Of a DNA stretch of 64,000 nucleotides, positions 50,040 to 62,668 are shown piece after piece (positions within the stretch are counted from its first letter, which is position 1; each line of letters begins with the position of its first letter). Both the position numbers and the translations under genes were made by a program. The notes beneath the pieces were generated by a model, which made no database searches, was not told where the DNA came from, and saw only the letters and a list, made by a program, of their open reading frames with translations. The stretch is from Malurus cyaneus samueli (taxonomy: Eukaryota > Chordata > Aves > Passeriformes > Maluridae): assembly GCA_009741485.1 (NCBI GenBank), contig CM019237.1:49910050-49974049 (forward strand), in the 5' to 3' direction.

Positions 50040-50785
50040 TTGATCACAGAAAGGCTGAAGTTAGCAGGCACCTCTGGAGGTCACCTGGTCCAACCCTGCT
50101 CAAGTAGGGCCAGCCACAGCTGCCTGCCCATGACCAGTCAGCTTTGGAATATCTCCAAGGATGAAAACTCCAAAACCTCCCTAGGCAACCTGTGCTGGTA
50201 CTCAGTCACCCTCATACTTTAAAAAAAATCCCAAACAAACAATAAAACAACCACACAACAACCAAAAAACCAGTTTGTGTTCTAGTTTGTGCCCACTGCC
50301 TTTGGTCCTGTAGCTGGGTACCATGGGAAAAACCCTGGCTCCATCTAATTTACCTCTTCCTGTCAGGTAATTCTACACCTTGATAAGATCCCCTGGAGAT
50401 CTCTCAAGAGTTACAGCACTCTCAGCTTTTCCTCAGAGGGGAGAAGCTCCAGTCCCTTCATCAAACCCTCTCCAGCACATCCATGTCTTTCTTTTACTGG
50501 GCCCCCAGAACTGAAGACAACACTGCAGGTGTGGCTTCAGCAGTGCTGAGCAGAGGGGAAGGATCCCCTCCTTGACAGTGATCCTCAGGATCCTTTTAAC
50601 TGTCTCTGCTCTGGCTTGGCTCACATCCATCGTGCTGCCTGCCAGGACCTTTCCTGCCAAGCTGCTTTCCAGTCACTCCAGCAAACACCAGTGCCTGTTC
50701 CTCCCCAGGTCCACTGGACTTTGCTCTCCTCCTTCCTGAACTCCAGGAGGCTGCTGCCACCCATTTCTTCAGCCTGCTCCTCATC
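50040..50785 (-). mobile_element. CR1 LINE 3' fragment of an older subfamily, about 745 bases
   Basis: Reversed landmarks: GGAGGTCACCTGGTCCAACC, GGGCCAGCCACAGCTGCC, TGCCTTTGGTCCTGTAGC, CTTGATAAGATCCCCTGG, GCACTCTCAGCTTTTCC and CAGGTGTGGCTTCAGCAG, ending CTCCAGGAGGCTGCTGCC. An A/C-rich simple-sequence stretch (50220-50272) interrupts it. It is one of the two longest CR1 copies in the window. Confidence 0.88.
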
Positions 50786-51689
50786 TTTTCAAGAAAAGAA
50801 AGCTGACAAGTGTCTGGCACCTACCCTGTGTTCCAAAGGAGGGAATGTTAGATCCAGCCACAGAGAAAATCCTCACCAACATTTCACTGGTAATTTGAGG
50901 ATTTCAATGCCATAGAAATAATACATTTCACTTTGAACTTCCCCAAAAGTGACTGATTTTCCCTCCACAAGGACAAAAATGTCTAACACAGGCATCCAGC
51001 AGCCCTCAGGAGAAACAAAAAAGGAACTTTACATGCTGATAAGAACACATTATGGTAGGCAACATACAAAAATGTATCTAGAAAATTAAAAAAATAGTGA
51101 AAGGTATCTTCCATCTAAGAGCAATGCCTTTTTTGAAAGCAGATGGTCTGGAGTCTGAAATAAAATCAGACTTCCCCCTGACTGCTTCCATCCCCCATTA
51201 CGTGATTAATTTTCCTCAAAGCATTTGGATGTAACTGAACTCCAACCATTGAATCAGCGACAACATAAACATATCTTGTTGTCCTTAGGCTGAGCTGCTG
51301 CATCTTAAAATAGTATTCCAGTGGAAGTTAAAGTCTATTCTATGCAAGAATTATTAATAACTCCTTTTATTAACATTCCTTTGGCTGAACTGTTTGGGGT
51401 CAGCTAAAAATGTTTTCTTTGGGAAGAAGATATTCTGGAAGAATCAGTGCTCTATCAGTTGAGGAGGTAAACCCAGTGAAAACAAAGAAAAAGGAATTTT
51501 TATCATTTGGGTGTTTTAATTGCTGTTATTAACAAGCCAAAATTATAGAATGAGACAAGTTTGGGGTATGGTTGTTTTTTTTGGTTTTGGTTTGTTTCGG
51601 GTTTTTTTTGGGGGGGAGGCAGAAAATATGCTTTAAATACTTTTCTCTAGGCACCTGAATTAGCAGATGTCATCAGTTTAAACAGATGC

Positions 51690-51850
51690 ATTTCTTCAAA
51701 TCTACCTGGAAATGTGCACACAATCAGTTGCTGCTGGGCAAATATTCATTATTTGCAAAGTGCAGCTATCACCAATGGCTCATCTGTTTCTGCAGCATTA
51801 TTGATTTCCAACAATGAGATGCAGAGATGACAGCTTCATGCACCAAGGCA
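51690..51850. promoter_or_regulatory. Candidate conserved non-coding element with POU-type sites
   Basis: Repeat-free AT-rich DNA centred on CAAATATTCATTATTTGCAAA, which is nearly self-complementary and resembles paired octamer/POU sites. CCAATGGCTCATCTG and GCATTATTGATTTCC lie nearby. Enhancer function is an inference from motif density only. Confidence 0.3.
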
Positions 51851-52728
51851 TGGAGAGTGAGGTGCTGCCCTGTTTTCTGTCTGCACCAGAACAACGCCAC
51901 TCAGCATTATCTAACTTGGGACCATCACCTGACTGGCAGCAAGAAAGCCTGATGAATCATTTTTATTCCAAAGCACATTAAAATGTGAAAGGGCACTGCA
52001 TTAGATCCTCCCAGTGGAAAACCTTACTTCTTCATGAAGAACCTTGATCAATATAAAATTTTACCTGTCACAGGACTCACAGAAAATCTATCCTGCATAT
52101 CAGAACAACTTCCACCTTTACTGGTAAGCACACCTAAAGCTCCATTCACCTTTTCAGGAGAGAAGTTTCTCTCAAAACCAGTAGCTGGGACTTGCACAAA
52201 AGCTCAATTACCTTTGAGGGGCTAAAACTACTCCTGGGATTCAGCAGGTTCCCACAAACTTATGTGTGGAAAAGCTATGTGCCATCAACAGAACAGAAGG
52301 CAGCCTCTTATTTAAACACATCCCTGCAGCTGCCGCTGCACTGGAAGCATGCAGCAACCCAAAAATTGACTCTGAGACCCAGTCACACTGACTGCAAACC
52401 CAACATTTCCAAGAAAGCCTTGATTAAGTCCTGGAGATGAGCCAGATGGAAAATGAAGCACTTCTATGAAAATTATAGTCACTTACTCATTTCTATGGGC
52501 TGCAAAGTTGTTTGTTTAAAAACGTTTCATTCCCACCATGCATTTCAAATAAACAGGTACAGAGAAAGCTTTAGGACTTTTACATCCTTTCCCCTCTCTC
52601 CCTATTTCCTCCCGACCTCCCCAAGTTCTTAAGCTTCTCTCAACAGCTTGCAAATGGTGCCTCATTCCAGCACTGCAGAGGCACCAATTCCCTCCTTCCA
52701 GCAGAATTGTGGAGAAGCATGAGCTGAG

Positions 52729-53192
52729 CATAGAAACACAGAATGGTTTGGGTTGGAAGGGACCATAAAGATTCCAACTTTCAGGAATCTTAAATCCCAC
52801 GGGCAGGGACACCTTCCACTATCTCAGGTTGCTCAGAGCCCCATCCAACCTGGCCTGGAACACTGCCAGGGATCCAGGGGTGGGGCAGCTTCTCCAGGCA
52901 ACCTGTGCCAGGGCCTCAACACCCTCACAGGGAACAATTTCTTCCCAATATCCCATCTAACCCTGCTCTCTGTCAGTGTGAAGCCATTCCCCCTTGTCCT
53001 GTCACTCCAGGAATGTCGCTCATGTCACTCCCTTATCAAGAGTCTCTCTCCATCTTTCCTGTGGGCTCCCTTCAGGCACTGCAAGGCCACAGTGAGGTCA
53101 CCCCAAAGCCTTCTCTTCTCCAGGTGAACAATCCCAACTCTCTCAGCCTTTCCTCCCAGCAGAGCTGCTCCATCCCTCTGATCCCCTTCCCT
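52729..53192 (-). mobile_element. CR1 LINE 3' fragment
   Basis: The reversed tail ACACAGAATGGTTTGGG leads through CAGGTTGCTCAGAGCC, CTCACAGGGAACAATTTC, CTTGTCCTGTCACTCCAGG and CTCCATCTTTCCTGTGG to AGCAGAGCTGCTCCATCC. A small duplication, AATGTCGCTCATGTCACTCC, follows CACTCCAGG at about 53011. Confidence 0.94.
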
Positions 53193-53602
53193 GGTTCAGC
53201 ACGGAAAGCAGAGGGAAGTGGTGACTTGCACTGCCTGGCCTCAGCATTTCAGAATGGGTTGATTTTCCTACCTGGTGCCTACATACCACATCTGGTACAT
53301 CAATTCATTTGTCATGGGGTTTTTGCTTGCTTGCTTTTGAGCAAAAGAATGAAAACATTTTCTCGGGGAACAAAAACCACTAGGCACAGTCTCCAAAAAT
53401 GGGTAGTTTTCAGCCAATTCAACTTAATTCATAAGTCATCCTAATTGACAATACAAGGAGTCTGTCTAAGCAAGTGCATGTTAGTGAAAAAGTGAAATGA
53501 CCACAATGAATCACTTAACACATGAAGTGGGAAGAGCATTCCTAGGACAGTTATTCCTCTTCTGTTAAAGCAAGGACTTCCAAGGCAAGATCTCAGACAC
53601 TT

Positions 53603-54290
53603 CTAGAATCACAGAATAGAACCATAGAATCATTAATGTTGGAAAAGACCCCCAAAATCATTGAGTACAACCTTTGAACAACCCTCACCTTGTCAACTAA
53701 AGCATTAAGAGCCACATCCAGTCGTTTCTTGGACACCTCCAGGGATGGGGACTCCACCACCTCCTTGGGCAGCCCCTTCCAATTCTTGACAACCTTTTCC
53801 ATGAAGAAATTCCTCCTGATGTCCAACCTGAATGTCCCCTGGCACATCTTGAGGCCATTTCCTCTCATCCTGTCCCTTGTTCCCAGGAAGCAGAGCCTGA
53901 TCCCCCTGGCTGTCCCCTCCTGTCAGGGAGTTGTGCAGAGAGCAGTAAAGTCCCCTGAGCCTCCTTTTCTCCAGGCTGAGCCCCCCAGCTCCCTCAGCCC
54001 CTCCTGGTCTCCAGACCCTTCCCCAGCTCCGTTCCTCTCTGGACACGCTCCAGCCCCTCAATCCATCTGGCAGTGAGGGGCCCAGAACTGGACACAGGAT
54101 TTGAGGTGTGGCCTCAGCAGTGCCAGTACAGGGGGACAGTCACTGCCCTGGCCCTGCTGCCACCCCATGGCTGGCACAGCCCAGGTGCCATTGGCCTCTT
54201 GCCCCCCTGGGCACAGCTGGGCTCAGTCCAGCCACTGTCCCCAGCCCCACCAGGACAATGCTCTGGGAGACCCACATGAGATTCTGCTCC
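53603..54290 (-). mobile_element. CR1 LINE 3' fragment, about 690 bases
   Basis: It starts with a doubled reversed octamer tail (AATCACAGAATAGAACC, ATAGAATCATTAATG). It continues TCCAGTCGTTTCTTGGACACC, GAAGAAATTCCTCCTGATGTCC, CAGGAAGCAGAGCC, CTGGACACGCTCCAGCCCC, and GAGGTGTGGCCTCAGCAGTGC. The subfamily differs from the 52.7 kb copy. Confidence 0.92.
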
Positions 54291-57200
54291 CACTTAAAGG
54301 AGTGAGCCCACCTTTTGCCCAGACAACTTTGGACACCCTGCTCTTCTTCCACTCCCCCATTTTTCCACCAGCACCATCAATCCTCCAGCTCCACGGTGAC
54401 TGAATCCACAGGCTGGTGAAGCTGAAATTGAGTTTTCAGCCAAGCTCAGGGAGCTGCTGTGAGTCATAGCACAGCTCCCAGAACTCCCAAGTCGACTGGG
54501 GCTCGTTGGGAATGTTGGCTGAGCACAGGCAGAGGAGCTCCTCCTTTTGGCAGCACATCACACACAATTCAGTCGGGGTGAGCTGGCTGTGAAGCCACAT
54601 TCCCAGGCAAACACTTCTTTTACCTCAGCTCCAACAGCTGCAGCCACAGAGCAAAATCCAGGGAGCCAAAAGGTTGCAAAGCTCCCTGGCCTAAGGACTG
54701 AGTTTTCATTTGTCTTTGTACAAGCCCCAGAACTAAAGGCACCCCAGCTCAAGTGACATCCTTGAGCAATCTCAGCATTCAAACTTTCAATAATTATCAT
54801 CGCTTCTCCTAGATCCACACTGATCACACCCCATCAGAGCCCAGCTCCTGCTTCCCCACTGAAAACAGACATATGTTTTATGAGCATTTTTCACTCCTAA
54901 GCACACCGTGTCCCCAATAACCAAGATCTTGGTTCTTTTCCCTCTGAACCCTGTCAGGGCTTTCTGCCATCTGCTCTGCCTGTGACAGATGCTTGTATAA
55001 CTGACAGATCAAGCTAAATATAAGATACCAACACCCCCGTCTGCTCAAAACATTCCAAGTTTAGTACTCCTGTTGTAAGTGAGGCCTAAATATAGCAAGG
55101 TAAACCAAAAACATCTTTTATGTTGAAGCTTTCTTAAGACTTATGACACCTCGACACAAGTCCTCCAGAGCTGAGCAAGGGAGGGAGCGGACGGCATCTC
55201 CTGAGGGTGTTATTTGGAGATTAAAAGCACCATTGCCAGGGCTGTGGCAAACCCTTCCCCCACGTGAGGACACTCTGCTCTGGAGCAGCACAGCTTGGTG
55301 GTGTTTGTCACTGAGGATGCACATCCAGAGTGCCATGGAAGCTCCCTGTTGGAGAGCAGCTCTGTGCAGGCACAGCAGGTCAGCCCAGGAGGGGACTGAT
55401 ATAATTTCTGCTCCTGTAGGCCAGGAGCAGCTGTTCCTCCTCTTGATCAGCAGAGGAAAATCACCCTCTTTCCCATGCTCCAGGGACCAACATGGGCAGA
55501 AAACTGTCCTGTTCCCCACCCCGACAAAGCAACAAGGCTCCCCTGTCCGAAAAGACTGTGAAATCAAGGAATGGAGACCCTTTGCAGGCTGAAGAACACC
55601 CAGCAGCACAGAAACTGCTGTCTCAGGAGAGCTTTTCACCTTGAGGTAACTGACAGCACTTGAGACACACCAAGTAGATGCCATGTCACCCACCCCATAA
55701 ACCCAGGTACCCACAGGATAAGGTGACAGCTGCTTAGGCAGCCTGATGGGGGAAAAACACTTTAAATGTGGAGGTGGAACATAACCTTGAGCAATCATCA
55801 GCAGAGAGGGGGGAGAGGCACATTTAATTAAGGAAATACAGGTGTCCACACTAGACTGCAGCCACCTACTCTGTCTTGAGAGGTCTGTTAACCACAATGA
55901 GCCAAAGCCTTTTGTTTTTTTGCCGCAAAACCACATTGATAACACAGATACTACACTGTTACACCACTGCAATGCCCACATGCATCTGATGAAACAGATT
56001 TACCAAGATTGCAACTTCTTCCTCCCAGGTTTCACTTAGGAATCTCCTGCTCAGGCACAGTTTATGTGGCAATACAAATTGTTTTGGGAATTAAAGCACA
56101 GCCTAAACTTCTCACAGAGTTTGTGCCGTCCTGCTTACTGCAAACAAAGCTGAGCTGTCCCTTCTGACTGTGCATTTCATTTCCACTGAAGACTGAGCTG
56201 TGGGTGACTTCAGAGAGCTTCAGAGTAGAGCCCAAAGGGTTGAACACCTCTCTCCAACAACACAGAGCTGGCTAAAAACCTAAACACATGAGGAGAAGGA
56301 GGATGAGGGGATGTTGGGAGTGATGGTGCTTGTTTTCCCAAACCAGTGTTGCACGATGGAGCCCTGCTTTCCTGGAGAGAGCTGAACCATGGGTAGTGCT
56401 GAATGAATTCCCTGTTTTGCTTTGCTTGCAGCCCACGAGTTTTCTCCCTTTCACCTTCTGGCTCTGTCCCCCGTCCCGCTGCGGGGCAGTGAGAGGCCGT
56501 GGGGCTGAGCTGCCAGCTGAGGCTCTGTGACAAAAGGTCATCAAGGCTCATCCTGCTCAGAGCAGCACCACCATCAGCGCTAGACCAGCTCACCTGCAGC
56601 TCCATCCAGCCAAATGCTACAAATTCCAGAGGCTGGAGTAGGCCCAGCAGCTCTCCAGATGACTCATTTCAGCGCTAAACTACCCACATGGTAACTTCTG
56701 GGTTTTTTTTCTAATGTCCATTCTGAACCTCAGTAATCTCACTGAAGACCTCTCAAAGGGATTTCTCTCCCATTTAATGTCTTTCCCCTTTCAGATAACT
56801 CCCAGCCCTACCCACTGAACTCCCACACTAACACACACTGCCCTGGCCCTACATTTTCAAAGGTTTATATAGGACATACAGCTGTAAAGCTCCTGCAAAA
56901 TATGACCTAATTTAGTTCTAAGTTTAGCATTACCAGGACATTTTCAGGGATGGGAATTTCACAGGCCTGTGCCAGTGCAGCCATGTGATTTTATGAAATA
57001 ACATTCAAGTGCAACATTGTCAGTGAGGCACTCCAGAAGAGGATGTTTACAGGGGATCACTGTTTTCCAGGGTTTCTAGGGTCCTGAAATTTACTGAGCA
57101 TCATTTGGCTGCTGTCTCACACCAACACAAATTTGGGATTCCATTTCAAGCCTGCCTCCATCACAGGATGCCCACGGAGCTGTTAGACACCTCGAGCATT

Positions 57201-60200
57201 ATTTCAAAAGCATCACAGAGAGACCGTGCACAAGGTCGAGGGATCTGAGTGCCAGGAGCACCAAGTGCAATACCAGCCCTTCCAAATATGAAAGAAGCCA
57301 GCTGGGCAGGTCCTGCCTCTGCATTCTCAATGGAAGACAAAAAAATCAAAGGCAACCTGCAAACTGTGAGGCTGTAAGTGCCCTCGGTCACAGTGTGCAG
57401 CTCCCTTTGAAGCCAGCAGGACCAAGCAGAAAACACCTCTGAGATGATGCAGTGGCTCTTAAAGCATCGTTTGGCTTTAGAGGGGAAAAAAGCCCCAAAC
57501 CATAAACCCCATGTTGGATAAATTTGATGATGCATTCTGACAGAAGAACAAAATGAATGGGCATAAGGAGTCAGGAGATGCAGTGTAGGAAATGCTCAGC
57601 ACAGCACTTAATAGCGCTTCCACAATTACACTGGAAATAGATTTTGGACATAATAAATGGAATTGTATCACAGAGCACCAACACCTTGGAGGTGATAAGA
57701 GCTCCTTAATTGCATCAGTGCAAACACCTGGATTTCAAAGGAGTGAAGCAAGGGAAATCAGAATGGTAGGGAGCAGCTCATGGGGTAATCACAAAATGGG
57801 ATTCTTCACTGACCAGGACATCAATGTTTAAGGACAGCCACAGTTTTTAGAACAATCTGGTGTATTCAGACAATGAAAAACTGGATGAACTCTGTTACCT
57901 GGCGTGGCCAAGCTGGGTTTCTGCAGGGTTTCTCTGTGGGGAAATGAGTGAGTGGGCAGAAAGCCTCCCCCCCCCCAACCAAGGAGCTACAGAAACAGCT
58001 TTAAAGCCTCATCACCAATGAAGTGCCCAGGAGTCAATGAACTAATTTAAGCTACAACTTCTCAGCAGACATAAGGTCCATGTCTACATAGTGCCTTAAA
58101 TAGCACACAGTATGGATTCTCCAGCTGGCCCCATGTAGAAAAACTGCACAGACAGAGAGAGAGAGAGAAAGACTGTTCCTCAAATTATTGCATTGATTCC
58201 TGGGATCATCGCTATTGCAAGCGTGGAAGGAACCTGGAACAATTCCATTTCAGTGTCACAAAAAGGATTTCAAGGGCTCTGTTCAGGAAGAAATTATTTC
58301 TACCCTGATTTTATTCCCCCTTTTACTTTCAGAGATATGCCCATTCCCTTGCAGACAAAAAACTGCATCAAGTGGAGGTAAAAAAACCAAGTGAAGTGAC
58401 AGACATCTGCCATGTGCTTGGAAAGAACCAAGGAGAAGAGTGGGGAATTAACTGTCACTATAGGGAAAAGACACGGTAAAAAGAAAATGTAGGATGTCAC
58501 ATTTTCCAGTGATTAAACCCTTTCTGAAGATGTTTGAATGGCAACAAGGATTGCTGAAGATTTTTGCCTCTCATATGAACTGGGAACTCAAAGGTCCTGC
58601 GGTCAAAGGACTAGATTTGTATCTTTTAGATGTATTAATCAAGATTTACTTTGACTCAAGATTAAAATAGGCTCTAGAATGGGCAAGCACAAGTTCACTG
58701 AACAGGGAATTTCTTTAGGCTTATTTACCGTGCTGATGGGATTCCCATTATTTGAAACTTGTGGTTAAAGTCCATGCAAGCCCTAAAAAAGATCAAAATA
58801 TTAATCATGTCCTCTGACTGAACATTATCCATCAAAGCCTTGTTAGGACAAAAAATGGGATAAAAGTTGTGCTGTCTTGTCTATAAAACATTGATGTTCA
58901 GAGAGTCTCTAAAGACTCTGGGATTTCTGTTGATCCCCCAATGAGTTCTGCTCTCTCTACACTACAGGTTCTGCTCTCTCCCCCACAGCAAGCAGAGAAA
59001 GATGCAGCTGAACTGAGCTGTGGGAGGTGGCACCCTCTGGAAAAATTGAGCCTGTGCTGCAGCAGCTCTAATAATACCCTTCTTGGTAGGACAACACTCA
59101 GTTTCACAGGTAATGATTTAATAAATCAGGGAAGTCACTAGAATAAAGTCTGCTAAATGTGTGAACAGATTTTTCATCTCCCTTTCACTCTCAAAAAAAG
59201 GTATTTTTCCATAGTCTAGAAGACAAAATAGGTTTTTTTTTGAGGACTCTTTTTTCTCCTTTTGGACAGCCAAATGTCTTCTTCTGCCAACAAGAGAACT
59301 CTCAGGTGGTGTTGCTGAAAAATTCTGGAGAAAAGAGAATGCTTCTACTTCAAATCATGTTTTTGCATGTTTCAAGAATCTTTTTCGCTAGTTTTTTCTA
59401 TCTGAGATTTTTATATTGATGGAATAAACTAAACTAAGGAAAGCAGAAGTTCCTCTCTCTTCCACCTCAGCTGCTGGTTTGTGAAAACATCAGTATTTCC
59501 CAAATACTGATGGAATATTCATGTCTCTTTCATCTGACAAGCAGGGGAGTGAGCTCTGCTTTGTGTGACTCCAGATCTCTTTGTTTTCTCTGACTCCTAC
59601 TCACATCAAAACTTCTGTAAGTGGACAAAACCCAACACCCTTTCTTCTACTCCTCAGAAAATTAGGTTTCAAGTCAGAAGATTCTCGAAACCAGAAGAAT
59701 CTAAGCATCCTTTTTTTTTTTCCTGATCTGCAGAAACTGAAAATCCTAGATGAAGATGAGACTCCCAGCCTGTAACTTTCTCCATGTTTTTTTTCAGACA
59801 ATGATTTACTAGAATGGGGATATGAGTGATTTATAATATTGGATTCCAGTGCAGAGTTTGTCCTGTGTGCCTGGATTTTTACAGTGGCAGCATCTGTTTC
59901 ACGCTGCCATCAAATCACAGTGCTGTTTCCACTCTCTCCTCAGGCTATGATGAATGTAATTTCCCAATGTTTGCCTGAATCCCACACAGCACTAATCAGC
60001 AATTATCAAAAGCAGCAAACACAAATAATTAAGATATTTCCACGGCATGCAGGCACAGTCTTCTGTGGGATGTGTGCCTCACAGTGCCTTGGATAGAAAT
60101 GTTGTCTGTAGAACCCAGGAGAAACCGTGAGAGGAAGAGCACCTTCATCGCCATATCTCGACCCCAGCACGAGCAAAACAACAGGGATGAGGCATCCAAG

Positions 60201-62435
60201 GGATTTTATGTTCTCAGAGGAAACAAGGGGCTTAAAAGTGGCAACTATCTGTTCCATAATCAGCCTTGTGAACTTGGGGAAACCCCACAGATACAACAGC
60301 ATCACCTTTAGTGTCTCTGATTATTTGTGCTGTTCCAGATCAACCAGTGCCCTTCATGCCCCTCACTCCAAATTGCTCCCAAATGCAGCCCAAACCCAAG
60401 AGATTTCAATTTTCCTTGCACTGACACGTTATTTCTCAGCCACATCTCCCCGTTTGCTCCAGTCTGGGCTCCTCAGGCAGCCTCCGTTTCTTTAATTCAC
60501 TGCAGCCAGGGGCTCCTATCCAACTTTGACGTAGGGGATTTATTTTTGTTAATGTGTAATATTTCCTCCTGCTTCAGTTAGAGGGATACCAAATAAGCAC
60601 GTTTACATATGCAAGTGTACTTATCTCCAGCTCCCAGGAATAATCCGTGCATCTGTGTGAGCATACTGAATGGGTGGGAATGCTTGCTGAGAAACCTACA
60701 CAGCCAGCTCTCCTCTCCCATCTCCAGTTTATTTTTGCTGCTGAAATCACCATTCCAGTTTGGACCTGCTGTAAACTGGCAGAGCTTAGAGGAAATCAGA
60801 TGACCTACAGCAGTTCCCATTACCCATGATTCAAACCAGGTACCTGTAATTTGAGCAACTTTTATTCAAGCAAGGTACTTGTAATTCGAGCAGGTTTGAT
60901 TTGACTACTGGTCTACCAAAAATCCAAACCCGAGAACTTTTCTTCCCAGAATATACATCTTATTTAAACGTCTGCTTTAATCTTTCTGTGTGTAAATCTG
61001 CACAGAAACAACTTCATTCAAGTGACTTGAATAAACATCAGCTCAAACAGGTGTCCCCCATGTGAATCATTCCTTAAGGAACAAGAAACATGAAAGATTT
61101 TGCCTCCAGATTCTGTACTTTGGTTCTTGCCTTGACCAAGGCCTCAACCACATACTGGAAGAAAGACGGAAAAAAAGTGCTCATTTCTACAACTGCTTAA
61201 CTTCTGAAAGATACACTGAGCATCTCCCTTGTGCTGATTCTGCTCCAAAGACCAAAATTCAGGCGAGCACAAGGACCCCAAGGCACTCCCACGTGCCCTG
61301 GAGTCCAGCACACCAGGAATTCTCTCTGTCTCTGTGACCAGGGATTTTGCAGAGTCAGGCAGTGATGGAGGCAGTATTGGTACCCAACTTTTCTCAGAGC
61401 AAACTGCGACGTGTTTTGGACAGCGGGTTTGTAGATGTGGCTTTTTTCTGTAGTGATTTATCCTAAAGACTTGGAAGGCTCAAAAAGTACTTGGTAGGCT
61501 GGAACTTTGTCACAGCATCAATAGATTATAATGTCCCTTCACCATATTTATGAGCAGAGAGACATTCAGCAAATCCCTTTCCTAGCAGACCCATACTCTT
61601 GCTGCTTCTACCAAGCTTTACTTCATGTTACTCAACAGAAACCCTGAAAGAAAGAGTGCAGCAAAGAATAATTCAGTCTTCTATCCAAGCAATAAAAAGT
61701 AGTACCTGGAAAAGTTCAGACAAATGGGAATTTTTATGTCTCAGTTTCTCCATCAGTCACAATCTCATCGTCCACAGAGATGCTGCTCACACAGGTTGTA
61801 AATAAAATGAGTCAGAGAGCTTTTCTCCCATTTATCCATAAAACACCTGCCTCACTCCAGCTGTTACTGAATAGAAATAATCAGAGAGGGCTTTATTTTG
61901 AACACTAATCACCAAGATTATATTAAAAAAATAAAAATGCTTGGTTTAACTCATGTTTTTAGTGTAGTCACACTCTGGTATCCATGGCTCCCTTTTCCTT
62001 GGTGCTTTGCACCAGCAGTTCCTGTCTTGAGTGGGTGACAAGCACGGGAATTTCATCTGGGTTAACCACAGAACATCATTCAAGCAGCAGCATCTACTGC
62101 CTTGCCACATGTCATTGTTAATGCAATTCCTGCTCAGTAACATATTAAGAGGTGCTGAACTCCACAGCAATTTAGGGCACTTGGAAAGATCAGCTCAAAA
62201 ATGCACGGGTACTCTCAGACAAATGGCCTCAATTGCTCCCTGCTGCCATAAGCTGCTTTTGTACTACAATTTCATGGCTGATTCGTGCCCATTCACTTCC
62301 CACTGGTAATCTCACAGGGCCACTGGCTTCCCCAGAACCCAGCCCATTTAAGCCAGTTGAGCATCTAAATGGTCCTTAGTCATCCTCCCTGCTACAGAGA
62401 CAAGAGCATCATTCCCTCCTGTGGCACCATCCTGG
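54291..62435. other. Intergenic, no gene seen
   Basis: It holds the longest open frame of the window (minus strand, 55981-55118) and a 35-base duplication at 60838-60900. A short GA tract lies at 58155-58168 and a C-run near 57968. No family, repeat or spliced exon is recognised. Confidence 0.45.
60838..60900. repeat. Imperfect direct duplication, 35-base period
   Basis: AGGTACCTGTAATTTGAGCA at 60838 recurs 35 bases later as AGGTACTTGTAATTCGAGCA at 60873. There are two copies, the second partial. Confidence 0.85.
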
Positions 62436-62668
62436 GGTGGGACAGGACAAGGGGAATGGCTTCACACTAACAGACAGGATATCAGGAAGAAATAGCTCCC
62501 TGTGAGGGTGGTGAGGCCCTGGCACAGGTTGCCCAGAGAAGCTGTGGCTGCCCCATCCCTGGCAGTGTCCAAGGCCAGGTTGGATGGGCTCTGAACAACC
62601 TGGGATAGTGGAAGGTGTCCCTGCCCTGGGCAGGGAGATGATCCTTAAGAATCTATGATTTTATGTTC
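62436..62668 (+). mobile_element. CR1 LINE 3' fragment
   Basis: GGACAGGACAAGGGGAATGG, GAAGAAATAGCTCCCTGTG, GCCCTGGCACAGGTTGCCC and CTGGGATAGTGGAAGG, ending CTATGATTTTATG. The GATCTTTAAGG-type end is partly deleted. Confidence 0.92.

Noticed and set aside
53603..54352. Several open frames of 100-130 codons in this region
   Set aside because: They lie inside a reversed CR1 3'-UTR, which is non-coding. Similar frames recur in other CR1 copies.
55118..55981. 287-codon minus-strand open frame as a real gene
   Set aside because: No family resemblance, no supporting splice or promoter structure, and a composition unlike a folded protein. Kept only as a low-interest finding.
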